Below the pieces are notes generated by a model. That model did not search any database. It was not told the origin of the DNA and worked only from the letters and a program-made list of their open reading frames with translations. Shown here one piece after another: positions 34,466-42,143 of a stretch of DNA of 64,000 bases. The position numbers and the translations under genes are program-made. How positions within the stretch are numbered: the stretch's first letter is position 1; each line of letters begins with the position of its first letter. Where the stretch lies: assembly GCA_032251515.1 (NCBI GenBank), contig JAVVDU010000007.1, positions 1 through 64,000 on the forward strand, given 5' to 3'. Source of the stretch: Carthagonibacter sp032251515 (GTDB lineage Bacteria > Gemmatimonadota > Gemmatimonadetes > Palauibacterales > Palauibacteraceae).

Positions 34466-35444
34466 GCCCCGCCCCCCACCCCGAAGAGCGCCGGGATTTC
34501 GGCGAGGGAGGCCACGATGCGGTCGGGACGCAACTCCTCGGGCGTCCGCTCCGGGCTTGTGGCCGCGGCACCCTTGCCCGTCCGGACCTGCACGGTCATG
34601 GTGCCGGCGCGACGCCCGCCGCGCACGTCGCTCTCGGCGTCGTCTCCCACCACCGCCAGCTGGTCCACCGGCAGTCCGAGATCGGCCGCCGCCATCGCGA
34701 AGAACGTCGGCGCTGGTTTTCCGACGAGCACGGCCTCCACGCCCGCGGCGTACTCGAGCGCCGCCACGAAGGGGCCCGCATCGAGCGTCGGCCCGCCGTC
34801 GGAGATCCAGTACCGGTTGCGGTGGATCGCGACGAGCCGCGCCCCCGCCCGCAGGGCGAGAAAGGCCCGGTTCAGGCGATCGAAATCGAAGGCCCGGCCC
34901 AGGTCTCCGACCAGCACGACCTCGGCGGCCGTGTCCGGCTCCGGGGTCCCGTCCGTCTCCGCGGCCTCGTCGGTGAGCTCGAATTCCGCCAGGTCGTCGC
35001 ACGTCGCATCCGGAACCAGCGCGCACACCCTCCGGATGCCCTCGCCCCGCAGCCAGCGCGCCGCCGCCGCCGGAGCCGTCAGGATCTCGTCCGCGCNNNN
35101 NNNNNNNNNNNNNNNNNNNNNNNNNNNNNNNNNNNNNNNNNNNNNNNNNNNNNNNNNNNNNNNNNNNNNNNNNNNNNNNNNNNNNNNNNNNNNNNNTCGC
35201 CCCGCAGCCAGCGCGCCGCCGCCGCCGGAGCCGTCAGGATCTCGTCCGCGCGCGTCCGCAGTCCCATCGCGGCCAGCGCCTCGACGATGTCGGCCCGCGA
35301 GCGACGACTCGTGTTCGTGGTGAACAGGAAGGGAACCTCCACGTCGCGCAGCCTCCGGATGGCGGCGGCCGCGCCGGGCACCAGGGCCCCGCCTTCGTAC
35401 ACGGTTCCATCCAGGTCGATCAGGAGGCCCCGAGGGGTCCTCAC
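34462..35444 (-). CDS. HAD-IIA family phosphatase, interrupted by the assembly gap
   Basis: The GTG at 35444 has GGAGG 7 nt upstream. N-terminal LLIDLDGTVYEGG holds the nucleophile Asp, FLFTTNTS is motif II, and VGDDAESDVRGG near the C-terminus is the metal-binding motif; the C2 cap lies between. It is of the NagD/HDHD2 type, hydrolysing small phosphorylated metabolites. The 100 Ns at 35097-35196 are flanked by the same 55 bp, so joining the flanks once gives one continuous frame of about 275 aa; the apparent frame break is artificial. It overlaps the M14 gene by 4 nt. Confidence 0.85.
35042..35251. other. Scaffold gap of 100 Ns flanked by a 55-bp exact duplicate
   Basis: Bases 35042-35096 and 35197-35251 are identical. 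The length and the round number of Ns indicate two contigs with an unmerged k-mer-sized overlap, not a real repeat. True distance is probably minus 155 bp relative to this sequence. Confidence 0.85.
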
Positions 35445-35639
35445 GCAGGCTCCTCCGCTGTGTGTCCGCGTGTCCGCCGCTTTCAGCCGACCACCCATCG
35501 CCCGGGGCCCGGCTCCGCCGGTTCGCGCCGGGACCGTGGCCGCGACTTGTGGCGGGCCGCTCCGCCCCGAATCTTCGGCCGGGTTCGCCTCCACGCCAGT
35601 AGCGGGTTCGTCCAGACCCCATGCCTCCGGGAGGATCCG

Positions 35640-36971
35640 GTGCCCCATCTCGAGCCCTTCCGCGCCCTGCGCTACGGATCTTCCGCCGGTCCGCTCGACG
35701 GCCTGCTCGCCCCCCCCTACGACGTCATCGACGAGCAGGAGGCGGCGCGCCTGCGAGCGCGGAGTCCGTGGAACGCGGTGCGCCTCGTACTCCCCGAGGG
35801 CGAGGCCCCGGCCCGCTACGAGACGGCCGCGCGGCGCCTCGAGGAGTGGGAGAGCGACGGCATTCTGGTACGGGACCAAGTCCCATCCGTAACGCTCGTC
35901 CGTCAGCGGTTCACGGCGCCGGAGGGTCCGTCGCAACGCCTGGCGCTGTTCGCCGCCCTGCGGCTCGAATCGTACGGATCCGGCGGCGTGGTGCCCCACG
36001 AGCGTACCCACTCCGGCCCGCGACGTGACCGGCTCGCCCTCACCCTGGCCACCCGCGCGCAGCTCTCGCCGGTGTTCTTCGCGGCCCACGATCTCGACGG
36101 AGCCCTCCTCGAGGGCCTGCAGGACGCGCTGGACGACGCGGCCGGCGGCTCGGCCGCTCAGGTGGTCCGGGCCGAGGCGCCCGACGGAACGGTTCACGAG
36201 GTCCGCACGCTGTCGGGGGACGCCGCACGGGCCGTATGCGATGCCGCGGGCGCCGGCCCCCTGCTCATCGCCGACGGGCACCACCGCTACGAGACCGCCC
36301 TGGAAGTGGCGCGATCGCATGCGGCCGGCCTCCCCGGCGCCGACCGCGTTCTCGCCTGCGTGGTCAGCGGCGGTGACCCCGGCCTGCGGATTCGCGCGAC
36401 GCACCGCTGCATCCCGGCACCGCCGCCCGGCGGTGGTTCGTGGACGGAGCGCCTCGCGGCAAGGTTCGCGCTCCGTTTCCTTCCCGACGGCGACGGCGAT
36501 GCGGGCCGCGCCGGGATGTCCGCCGGAGTCGCAGCCGCCGTGGCCGCGGCGGCCGCGGACCGGGCCGCCCGGACCGGTTCTCTGGTGGTACTGACCGGCG
36601 GGCGGGCGGCGGTGCTCTCACCATCGCAGGAGGCGAAGAAGGGAGGCGCCGGGGCAGCCGCGAGCTGGGATGGGCTGGACGACGTCGACGCCGCGGTGCC
36701 CGGCATCGTCTTCGACCGGCTCGTCGTCGAGGGAATCCTCGGCCGGGACGCCGACGAGGCCGCGCGGGACGGGCTCCTCTCCTACCACCGTGTGCCGGAG
36801 GAAGGCGCTCGCGCCGCGGGTGACGAGGGAGCCCTGTTCCTGCTTCCCCCCGCCGGACTGGAGGCCATCCGCGCCGTCACGGCGCTCGGCCGGCGCCTGC
36901 CGCCCAAGTCCACCTATTTCGAGCCGAAGGTGCCCTCCGGGCTGCTGTTTCGCCCGCTCGCGGAGGACTGA
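35640..36971 (+). CDS. DUF1015 family protein
   Basis: 443 aa from GTG 35640 with GGGAGG 6 nt upstream. Family motifs: LLAPPYDVID at the N-terminus, LIADGHHRYETAL at about 210-222 and the C-terminal PKSTYFEPKVPSG. The family is widespread and often annotated as a putative HTH or SpoOJ-like protein, but no function is established to my knowledge. It is divergent from the HAD gene with a 195-bp gap. A poly-Ala stretch at about 300 is a lineage feature. Confidence 0.88.
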   Translation: MPHLEPFRALRYGSSAGPLDGLLAPPYDVIDEQEAARLRARSPWNAVRLVLPEGEAPARYETAARRLEEWESDGILVRDQVPSVTLVRQRFTAPEGPSQRLALFAALRLESYGSGGVVPHERTHSGPRRDRLALTLATRAQLSPVFFAAHDLDGALLEGLQDALDDAAGGSAAQVVRAEAPDGTVHEVRTLSGDAARAVCDAAGAGPLLIADGHHRYETALEVARSHAAGLPGADRVLACVVSGGDPGLRIRATHRCIPAPPPGGGSWTERLAARFALRFLPDGDGDAGRAGMSAGVAAAVAAAAADRAARTGSLVVLTGGRAAVLSPSQEAKKGGAGAAASWDGLDDVDAAVPGIVFDRLVVEGILGRDADEAARDGLLSYHRVPEEGARAAGDEGALFLLPPAGLEAIRAVTALGRRLPPKSTYFEPKVPSGLLFRPLAED

Positions 36972-37011
36972 ACCGGCCGCGCGAGCGGGCCGCGCGGCGC
37001 CGGAACGTCGC

Positions 37012-37488
37012 TCAGCTCCCGCCGTCACCCTCCGGCCGGATCGCCTCCAGCGATTCGATCGCCAGGCCCGCCACCCGGCGCAGCGCCGAACGGCGCGTAA
37101 GGAAGAGGTCCGCCCCGCGCGACAGGGCCGTGGCCAGCTGGATGGCGCGCTCCGTCCCGCCGCCGAGCTGCGCCCGCGCCTGTGCCGCCTGCCGGGCGAT
37201 CCGGGCGCTGACCGGCACGACCTCCAGGCCGGGGATCCCGGGCAGCAGGCGTTCGATGCGCTCCGCGGTCGCGGCGTCACCCCGCCGGTACGCCTCCGCC
37301 ACGAGCTGGTACAGGGTGAGCGCGGACGTCTGGGCCCGCAGCTCCTCCGCCTCCAGCGCGGCGAACAACGGGCGCGTCACCGCGAGGGCGGGCGGCCAGG
37401 AGACGGCGTGCAGCGCGAACACCCCGGCGTCGACGTGCACCAGCGAGCGACCGCGCAGCGGCTCGGGCAGCACCCCGGCTTCACTCAC
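37012..37488 (-). CDS. PIN-like domain protein, degenerate toxin candidate
   Basis: 158 aa from a GTG that overlaps the AbrB stop by 8 nt and has GGAGG 6 nt upstream. The fold pattern is PIN-like: first acidic residue in VHVDAGVFAL, ALTLYQLVAEAYRRG, and TERAIQLATALSRGADLFLT. The usual Asp before IxLATAL is missing (ERAIQLA), and the final T-x-D reads TRR, so metal binding may be impaired. It forms a VapBC-type pair with the upstream gene, but may be inactive as an RNase. Confidence 0.7.
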   Translation of the reverse strand: MSEAGVLPEPLRGRSLVHVDAGVFALHAVSWPPALAVTRPLFAALEAEELRAQTSALTLYQLVAEAYRRGDAATAERIERLLPGIPGLEVVPVSARIARQAAQARAQLGGGTERAIQLATALSRGADLFLTRRSALRRVAGLAIESLEAIRPEGDGGS

Positions 37489-37717
37489 CGCGGACCTCCG
37501 GCCACAATTCGGCATCGCCATCGCTTCGGCCTGAAGAATCGGCGAGGATTCCCTCCAACTCGACGGCCGGCTCTTCCCCCAGGCGGCGCATCTCGATCAC
37601 GCCGCCCTCGCGGATCGTCACGGCCAGGCGGTCTCCAGGGCGAAGTCCGAGGGCCTCGCGGGCGGCTCGCGGCACGACGATCTGGTTCTTGCTGCTCATC
37701 TTCACGGTGACGGCCAT
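37481..37717 (-). CDS. AbrB/SpoVT-type antitoxin
   Basis: 78 aa. SSKNQIVVPRAAREALGLRP is the classic swapped-hairpin DNA-binding domain, followed by GDRLAVTI. The Shine-Dalgarno GGGAGG lies 5 nt before the ATG. It pairs with the PIN gene and probably binds its own promoter together with it. The last 25 residues are acidic and would contact the toxin. Confidence 0.88.
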   Translation of the reverse strand: MAVTVKMSSKNQIVVPRAAREALGLRPGDRLAVTIREGGVIEMRRLGEEPAVELEGILADSSGRSDGDAELWPEVRGE

Positions 37718-37739
37718 CGGCGCCTCCCAGGCTTTACGT

Positions 37740-37752
37740 GTGTACTTTACAC
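37740..37752. promoter_or_regulatory. Inverted repeat operator upstream of the AbrB/PIN pair
   Basis: GTGTA-CTT-TACAC is a perfect 5-bp inverted repeat 22 bp before the AbrB start, in an AT-rich patch suited to a promoter. AbrB-type antitoxins typically autoregulate through such sites. Confidence 0.45.
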
Positions 37753-37820
37753 GCGGGAGGCAGCGCTGTCGAGGGGAGGTGCCGGGCCGGAACCGGCGCC
37801 GTCTCGGAAACGGCACCGGT

Positions 37821-38771
37821 TCAGAAAAGACTGAATATGAAGACGGCGTAGCAACCCAGGAGGAGCCCCCCTTCGGCACGGTCGACGCGCGCGCCCGTGT
37901 AGGCCAGGGGCAGGAGAAGGATGCAGAAGGCGAGAGCCGGAAGGACCTCGGAGAACAGCGCGGCGCTGGGCAGCCCGAAGGGCCTCGCCAGGGCGGCTGC
38001 ACCGAGCACGAGGCCGAGGTTGAAGATGTTGGAGCCGATCACGTTACCGATCGCGATGTCACCCAGCCCGCGAACCGCGGCGGCGAGAGTCGAGGCGAGC
38101 TCCGGGAGCGACGTGCCCACGGCCACCAGCGTCGCTCCGATCACCGACTCGGGCACGTTGAAGTGGGTGGCGATCCGGACGGCGGAGTCCACGAGCCATT
38201 CCGCCCCGAGCAACAGAAGCGCCAGACCCGCCACGATCCGCATCCAGTTCAACCAGGCACGGCGCCCCCCGGGATCGCCCTTGGTGCGCGCCACGTCGAG
38301 ATCGGCCCGCAGCAGCTCCCGGTCGCGCATTCCCCAGCGGATGGCGTACGCGATGTAGAGCATGAAGCCGCCGAGCAGGAAGATGCCGTCGATCCGGTCC
38401 ATCCGCTCGTTGAGCGCGAACATGACGACGATGGCCAGCACGAGCACCATCAGCGGTCCCTCGCGACGCAGCAGCCGGCGGTGGACGTCGATCGGCCTCA
38501 TCATCGCGCCGATGCCGATGATGAGGCCGACGTTCGCCACGGTGGAGCCCATGACGTTCCCCACCGCGAGACCTCCCTGGCCGCGGAGCGCCGCGGCCAC
38601 GGTCACGACGAGCTCCGGCGCCGAGGTCCCGAAGGCGACGATCGTCAGCCCCACGAGAAGCGGGCTCACCCCGCGCTGCGAGGCGACCCGGGATGCCCCG
38701 GTTACCAGCCAGTCGGCTCCGAGGGTGAGCGCCGTCAGGCCGACGGCGAACAGCACCAGTTGCAGCGCCAA
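37821..38771 (-). CDS. CaCA family sodium/calcium exchanger (YrbG type)
   Basis: 316 aa, ten predicted membrane segments. The two alpha repeats are clear: TIVAFGTSAPELVVT near the N-terminus and TLVAVGTSLPELAST in the second half, each followed by a GNVxGS segment. It exchanges Ca2+ for Na+ or K+ across the inner membrane. The two halves are about equal, with a cytosolic loop (RDRELLRADLDVARTKG) between. Monocistronic. Confidence 0.93.
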   Translation of the reverse strand: MALQLVLFAVGLTALTLGADWLVTGASRVASQRGVSPLLVGLTIVAFGTSAPELVVTVAAALRGQGGLAVGNVMGSTVANVGLIIGIGAMMRPIDVHRRLLRREGPLMVLVLAIVVMFALNERMDRIDGIFLLGGFMLYIAYAIRWGMRDRELLRADLDVARTKGDPGGRRAWLNWMRIVAGLALLLLGAEWLVDSAVRIATHFNVPESVIGATLVAVGTSLPELASTLAAAVRGLGDIAIGNVIGSNIFNLGLVLGAAALARPFGLPSAALFSEVLPALAFCILLLPLAYTGARVDRAEGGLLLGCYAVFIFSLF

Positions 38772-38897
38772 GACCCCTCCCTGCCTCTCAGCCCTCGCGC
38801 GCCGCCGGTGCGCTGCGGAAACCGTGTGGAAAACCTGTCCGGGCCGACCCCGTGCCCGTCAGCCGATGCGAGCTCCGGTGTCGCCTTCCCGCCTCAT

Positions 38898-38926
38898 ATG
38901 GTACGACACAACTACTTGTATCGCAA
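38898..38926 (-). promoter_or_regulatory. Possible promoter for the CaCA exchanger
   Basis: On the minus strand TTGCGA (38926-38921), 17-bp spacer, TACCAT (38903-38898), inside the only AT-rich patch of this gap. The leader would be about 127 nt. Confidence 0.35.
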
Positions 38927-38952
38927 CTATATGTGGCGTGTGCTGCCCGCGA

Positions 38953-39381
38953 TCAACCTCGCGGGCCGGCCGCGGCCGCGGACTTCTCCCCAATGCCCTG
39001 CCGCGCCGCCGGTTCCGCCTTCATCTGCGTGCCCATGTGCAGCTGTCCATCCACGTGTCCGCCCTCGTCCAGTTTGACCCGCCGGCTGCGGATGTCGCCC
39101 TGGATCCGGCAGGTCGCCTGCAGCTCCACCCGGCTCTCGGCCGTGATCGAGCCGTTCACCCGGCCCGCCACGATCGCGTCCTGCGTAGAAACGTCGCCCA
39201 CCACGAGGCCGTCCTTGCCGACGACCACGCTCTTGGCCGCCTTGACCGCCCCCTCCACCGTGCCCTCGATGCGGACCGTGCCGTCGCTCTCGCAGTCGCC
39301 CACGATCTTCATCCCCGGACCGATGATGGAGACGACGTCGCCCACCTCGCGGGGCGCCCCGTCCTCCCTGTTCCTCGCCAT
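38953..39381 (-). CDS. Bactofilin
   Basis: 142 aa. A short charged N-terminus is followed by the regular beta-helix of bactofilins: IGPGMKIVGDCESDGTVRIEG, then turns ending in VVGD, IVAG and IQGD spacing of about 17-18 residues. Polymerises into filaments near the membrane and often positions cell-wall enzymes. It lies 31 bp after an M23 peptidase gene, the common bactofilin/peptidase pairing, and behind parAB, suggesting chromosome or pole organisation. Confidence 0.93.
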   Translation of the reverse strand: MARNREDGAPREVGDVVSIIGPGMKIVGDCESDGTVRIEGTVEGAVKAAKSVVVGKDGLVVGDVSTQDAIVAGRVNGSITAESRVELQATCRIQGDIRSRRVKLDEGGHVDGQLHMGTQMKAEPAARQGIGEKSAAAAGPRG

Positions 39382-39412
39382 CGCGTCCCTCTCCTGTCCC
39401 CTGCGGTCAAGC

Positions 39413-40189
39413 TCAGAGTCGGCCCGTCACCCACGGAAGCGGGTCGACGGGCTCGCCGTTCCTCTCGATCTCCAGATGCAGATGTGGTGCCGTCGAGCGG
39501 CCGGTGTTCCCGGACAGCGCGATGACGTCCCCCGCTTCCACTTCGTCGCCCGGCGCGACCAGCACCCATGACGCGTGCGCGTACAGCGAGCGTACGCCAT
39601 CTCCGTGCTCGAGCCGCACGAAGCGGCCGTACTCTCGATCCTCGCCCGCCTCCACCACGCGCCCGGCTCCAGATGCGCGAATGTAGGACCCGGACGGTAC
39701 GGCGATGTCGAGACCCCGGTGCAGCGTCGCCCCGGCCGCCGAATCCCCGAACGTCCGCGTGACGAACCCCGATTCCACGAGCGGCCACAGGGCGGGTCGC
39801 CCGGTGTCGGACCCGTCGGCCGGCGCCGACCGCTGCCCTCCCGGCTCCACCGCGGGAAGGAGAATGTCCCGGGCGGAAGGCAGCACTTCGCCGCTCATCA
39901 CGGCGCGCAGGCGCGCGTAGGAGGCCTCGAGCTGCTCCAGGGTCGCCGCGAGCCGGGCGACTTTCAGCGCCTCCCCGTGCAGCGAGTCGATCCGCGCTTC
40001 GAGCGCGGCGATCTGGGCCGGCCGCTCCCGCAGGGCGCTCCACCGGCCCGCGGCGGCCGCGGCGGCGAGCACCGCCAGGACGGCCACGACCCCCAGCAGG
40101 ATCCGGCCGCGCGTGAGGGCGAAGCGGTGCGAGTCCACATCGTCCGGCCGCACCACGAGGATCGTCCAGCGAGCGCCACCGTGGCTCAT
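39413..40189 (-). CDS. Membrane-anchored M23 peptidase with coiled coil
   Basis: 258 aa. One N-terminal membrane segment (about 30-48), a coiled-coil stretch (about 55-95), then a LytM domain with LHRGLDIA (HxxxD) and PHLHLEI (HxH), both intact. It should cleave peptidoglycan cross-links at a site set by the adjacent bactofilin. Start codon overlaps the parB stop (ATGA). Confidence 0.9.
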   Translation of the reverse strand: MSHGGARWTILVVRPDDVDSHRFALTRGRILLGVVAVLAVLAAAAAAGRWSALRERPAQIAALEARIDSLHGEALKVARLAATLEQLEASYARLRAVMSGEVLPSARDILLPAVEPGGQRSAPADGSDTGRPALWPLVESGFVTRTFGDSAAGATLHRGLDIAVPSGSYIRASGAGRVVEAGEDREYGRFVRLEHGDGVRSLYAHASWVLVAPGDEVEAGDVIALSGNTGRSTAPHLHLEIERNGEPVDPLPWVTGRL

Positions 40190-41106
40190 GCGTCCCCTGC
40201 GTCCCCGAACAGTTCGCGGCTCGCTTCCTCGTCCAGCACGGCCCGGACGATCCGCTCGAACTCCTCCGCGTCGTGGAACGGGACCCGCACCTCACCGGAC
40301 TCCCGGCCGCGCAGACGCACCCGGACGCCCGTGCCCAGCGCGCGGGACAGCAGCGTCTCGGCCCGGCGTGCCACCGGGTCGGCGCGTCCGGCTTCCCCCC
40401 GCCCCTTCCGCGCCCCCTTCCGCCCCGTACCATCCTTCATGGCCCGGGCCTTCCGCTCCGCGTCCCGGACCGACAGGTCGGAGGCGACGATCTCCCGCGC
40501 CAGCCGGAGCCGCGCCTCCTCGTCATCCACCGCGAGCACGGCCCGGGCGTGGCCGGCCGACATGGCGCCGGAAGCGAGCAGTTCCCGCACCTCGCCGGGA
40601 AGCGTGAGCAGTCGGAGGCTGTTCGCCACCGTGGAGCGGTTCCGGCCGACCCGCCGTGCGACGCGGGACTGCGTGAGACCGAATCCGTCTATAAGTTGTT
40701 GATAAGCAACGGCTTCCTCGATTGGGTTGAGCCCTTCGCGCTGCAGGTTCTCCACCAGCGCGAGGAGGAGCATCTGTTCGTCGCTCAGCTCCCGGACGAT
40801 CGCCGGCGCCTGCGTCCATTCGAGACGCTGCAGGGCGCGCAGCCGCCGCTCCCCCGCCACCAGTTCGTACCCCCTGCCGGCGGGACGCACGACGATGGGC
40901 TGGAGGAGGCCGTTCTCCCGGATCGACGCCTCCAACTCGCCGAGGGTCGTCTCGTCGAACTCCCGTCGCGGCTGGAATGGGTTCGACCGCACCGCCGAGA
41001 CATCCACCTCCCGCACGGGCTGGTCGCCGCGCGCTTCCGTTTCCTCGAGGATGTCCCCGAGGAGCGCTCCCAGGCCCTTACCGAGCCGGCTCCTGGACTC
41101 AGGCAA
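40186..41106 (-). CDS. parB: Chromosome-partitioning protein ParB
   Basis: 306 aa from TTG 41106, overlapping parA by 8 nt. Motifs: NPFQPRREFDE, CTPase box II VAGERRLRAL, ENLQREGLNPIEEA, and the helix-turn-helix GLTQSRVARRVGRNRSTVAN. It binds parS (found at 42121), spreads as a CTP clamp and recruits SMC. The linker after residue 215 is Arg/Lys/Gly-rich; the last 50 residues are the dimerisation domain. Confidence 0.96.
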   Translation of the reverse strand: MPESRSRLGKGLGALLGDILEETEARGDQPVREVDVSAVRSNPFQPRREFDETTLGELEASIRENGLLQPIVVRPAGRGYELVAGERRLRALQRLEWTQAPAIVRELSDEQMLLLALVENLQREGLNPIEEAVAYQQLIDGFGLTQSRVARRVGRNRSTVANSLRLLTLPGEVRELLASGAMSAGHARAVLAVDDEEARLRLAREIVASDLSVRDAERKARAMKDGTGRKGARKGRGEAGRADPVARRAETLLSRALGTGVRVRLRGRESGEVRVPFHDAEEFERIVRAVLDEEASRELFGDAGDA

Positions 41107-41890
41107 CGCTGGTCCTCCTCTTCCGCTCGTCCCGTCGCACGATCTCGGAGGCGAGGCTGAGGTATCCGCGTGCCCCGGTCGAGAGGACGTCGTACATGGC
41201 GATCGGCTGGCCGAAGCTCGGGGCCTCGGCGAGTCGGACGTTCCGGGGGATCGAGGTCCGGAACACCTTGGCGCCGAAGTACTCCTCCGCCTCCCCCTTC
41301 ACCTGTTTCGAGAGGTTGAGGCGGGAGTCGTACATCGTCAGGAGAACTCCCTCGATCGCGAGCTCGCGGTTCAGGTTCCGCTGCACGATGCGCACCGTGT
41401 TCAGCAACTGGCTCAACCCCTCCAGCGCGTAGAACTCGCACTGGATCGGGATAAGGACCGAGTGCGCCGCCACGAGCGCGTTCAGGGTCAGGAGCCCCAG
41501 GGAAGGGGGAGAGTCGATGAGGATGTAGTCGTACGCGTCGTGGAGGGGCTCGAGTGCGGTCCGGAGCACGTGCTCCCGGTTTTCCCGCCCGATCAGCTCG
41601 ATCTCGGCCCCCGCCAGGTCGCGGCTCGCCGGGACCACGTCCAGCATCGGGAAGTGCACGTGGCGGCGCATCGCCTCCGGGACCGGAAGGCCGTCCACGA
41701 GGCAGTCGTAGATGTCGGGCCGCGCCGGGTCCTGGGCGATTCCGAGGCCGCTCGTCGCATTGCTCTGCGGGTCCGAATCGACGACCAGCGTGCGCTTCTC
41801 CGCGACGGCCAGGGAGGCCCCGAGGTTGATCGCGGTCGTGGTCTTTCCCACCCCGCCCTTCTGGTTCGCGATGGCGATGACACGTCCCAT
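41099..41890 (-). CDS. parA: Chromosome-partitioning ATPase ParA
   Basis: 263 aa. Deviant Walker A KGGVGKTT at residues 11-18, Walker A' DSDPQSNAT, Walker B LIDSPPSLG. This is the short chromosomal (Soj-type) ParA that lacks an N-terminal helix-turn-helix. It pulls ParB-parS complexes over the nucleoid. First gene of a parA-parB-M23-bactofilin series with overlaps, 253 bp downstream of mnmG. Confidence 0.96.
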   Translation of the reverse strand: MGRVIAIANQKGGVGKTTTAINLGASLAVAEKRTLVVDSDPQSNATSGLGIAQDPARPDIYDCLVDGLPVPEAMRRHVHFPMLDVVPASRDLAGAEIELIGRENREHVLRTALEPLHDAYDYILIDSPPSLGLLTLNALVAAHSVLIPIQCEFYALEGLSQLLNTVRIVQRNLNRELAIEGVLLTMYDSRLNLSKQVKGEAEEYFGAKVFRTSIPRNVRLAEAPSFGQPIAMYDVLSTGARGYLSLASEIVRRDERKRRTSVA

Positions 41891-42120
41891 CGATCGGCGC
41901 CGTCCTGACTTGAGAGACCTGGAGCCCTGCCCCGGACCGGCGGGGCGTGGTCCGCCGGCCGTGCCGCCGGGCCCGGGAGCGGACCTCCGGCGGAGGGGCC
42001 GGCAATATACGCGCGGGCCGGGCGCGCGCCAACGAAATCCGCGCCCATGCCAGCCGGATGCCCGGAATATGCGCGCGCGCCGGTCCGCGCGTCCGAAACC
42101 GGTCGCCGCCGCCCCGGGAA

Positions 42121-42136
42121 TGTTTCACGTGAAACA
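42121..42136. promoter_or_regulatory. parS centromere site
   Basis: TGTTTCACGTGAAACA, a perfect 16-bp palindrome identical to the canonical bacterial parS. It lies between parA and mnmG, 7 bp from the mnmG stop. It is the only perfect copy I found in the window. Confidence 0.95.
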
Positions 42137-42143
42137 CCCCTGC

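Noticed and set aside
34462..35444. HAD gene as a pseudogene with frameshift
   Set aside because: The frame break comes from the 100-N padding and the duplicated 55-bp contig end, not from mutation.
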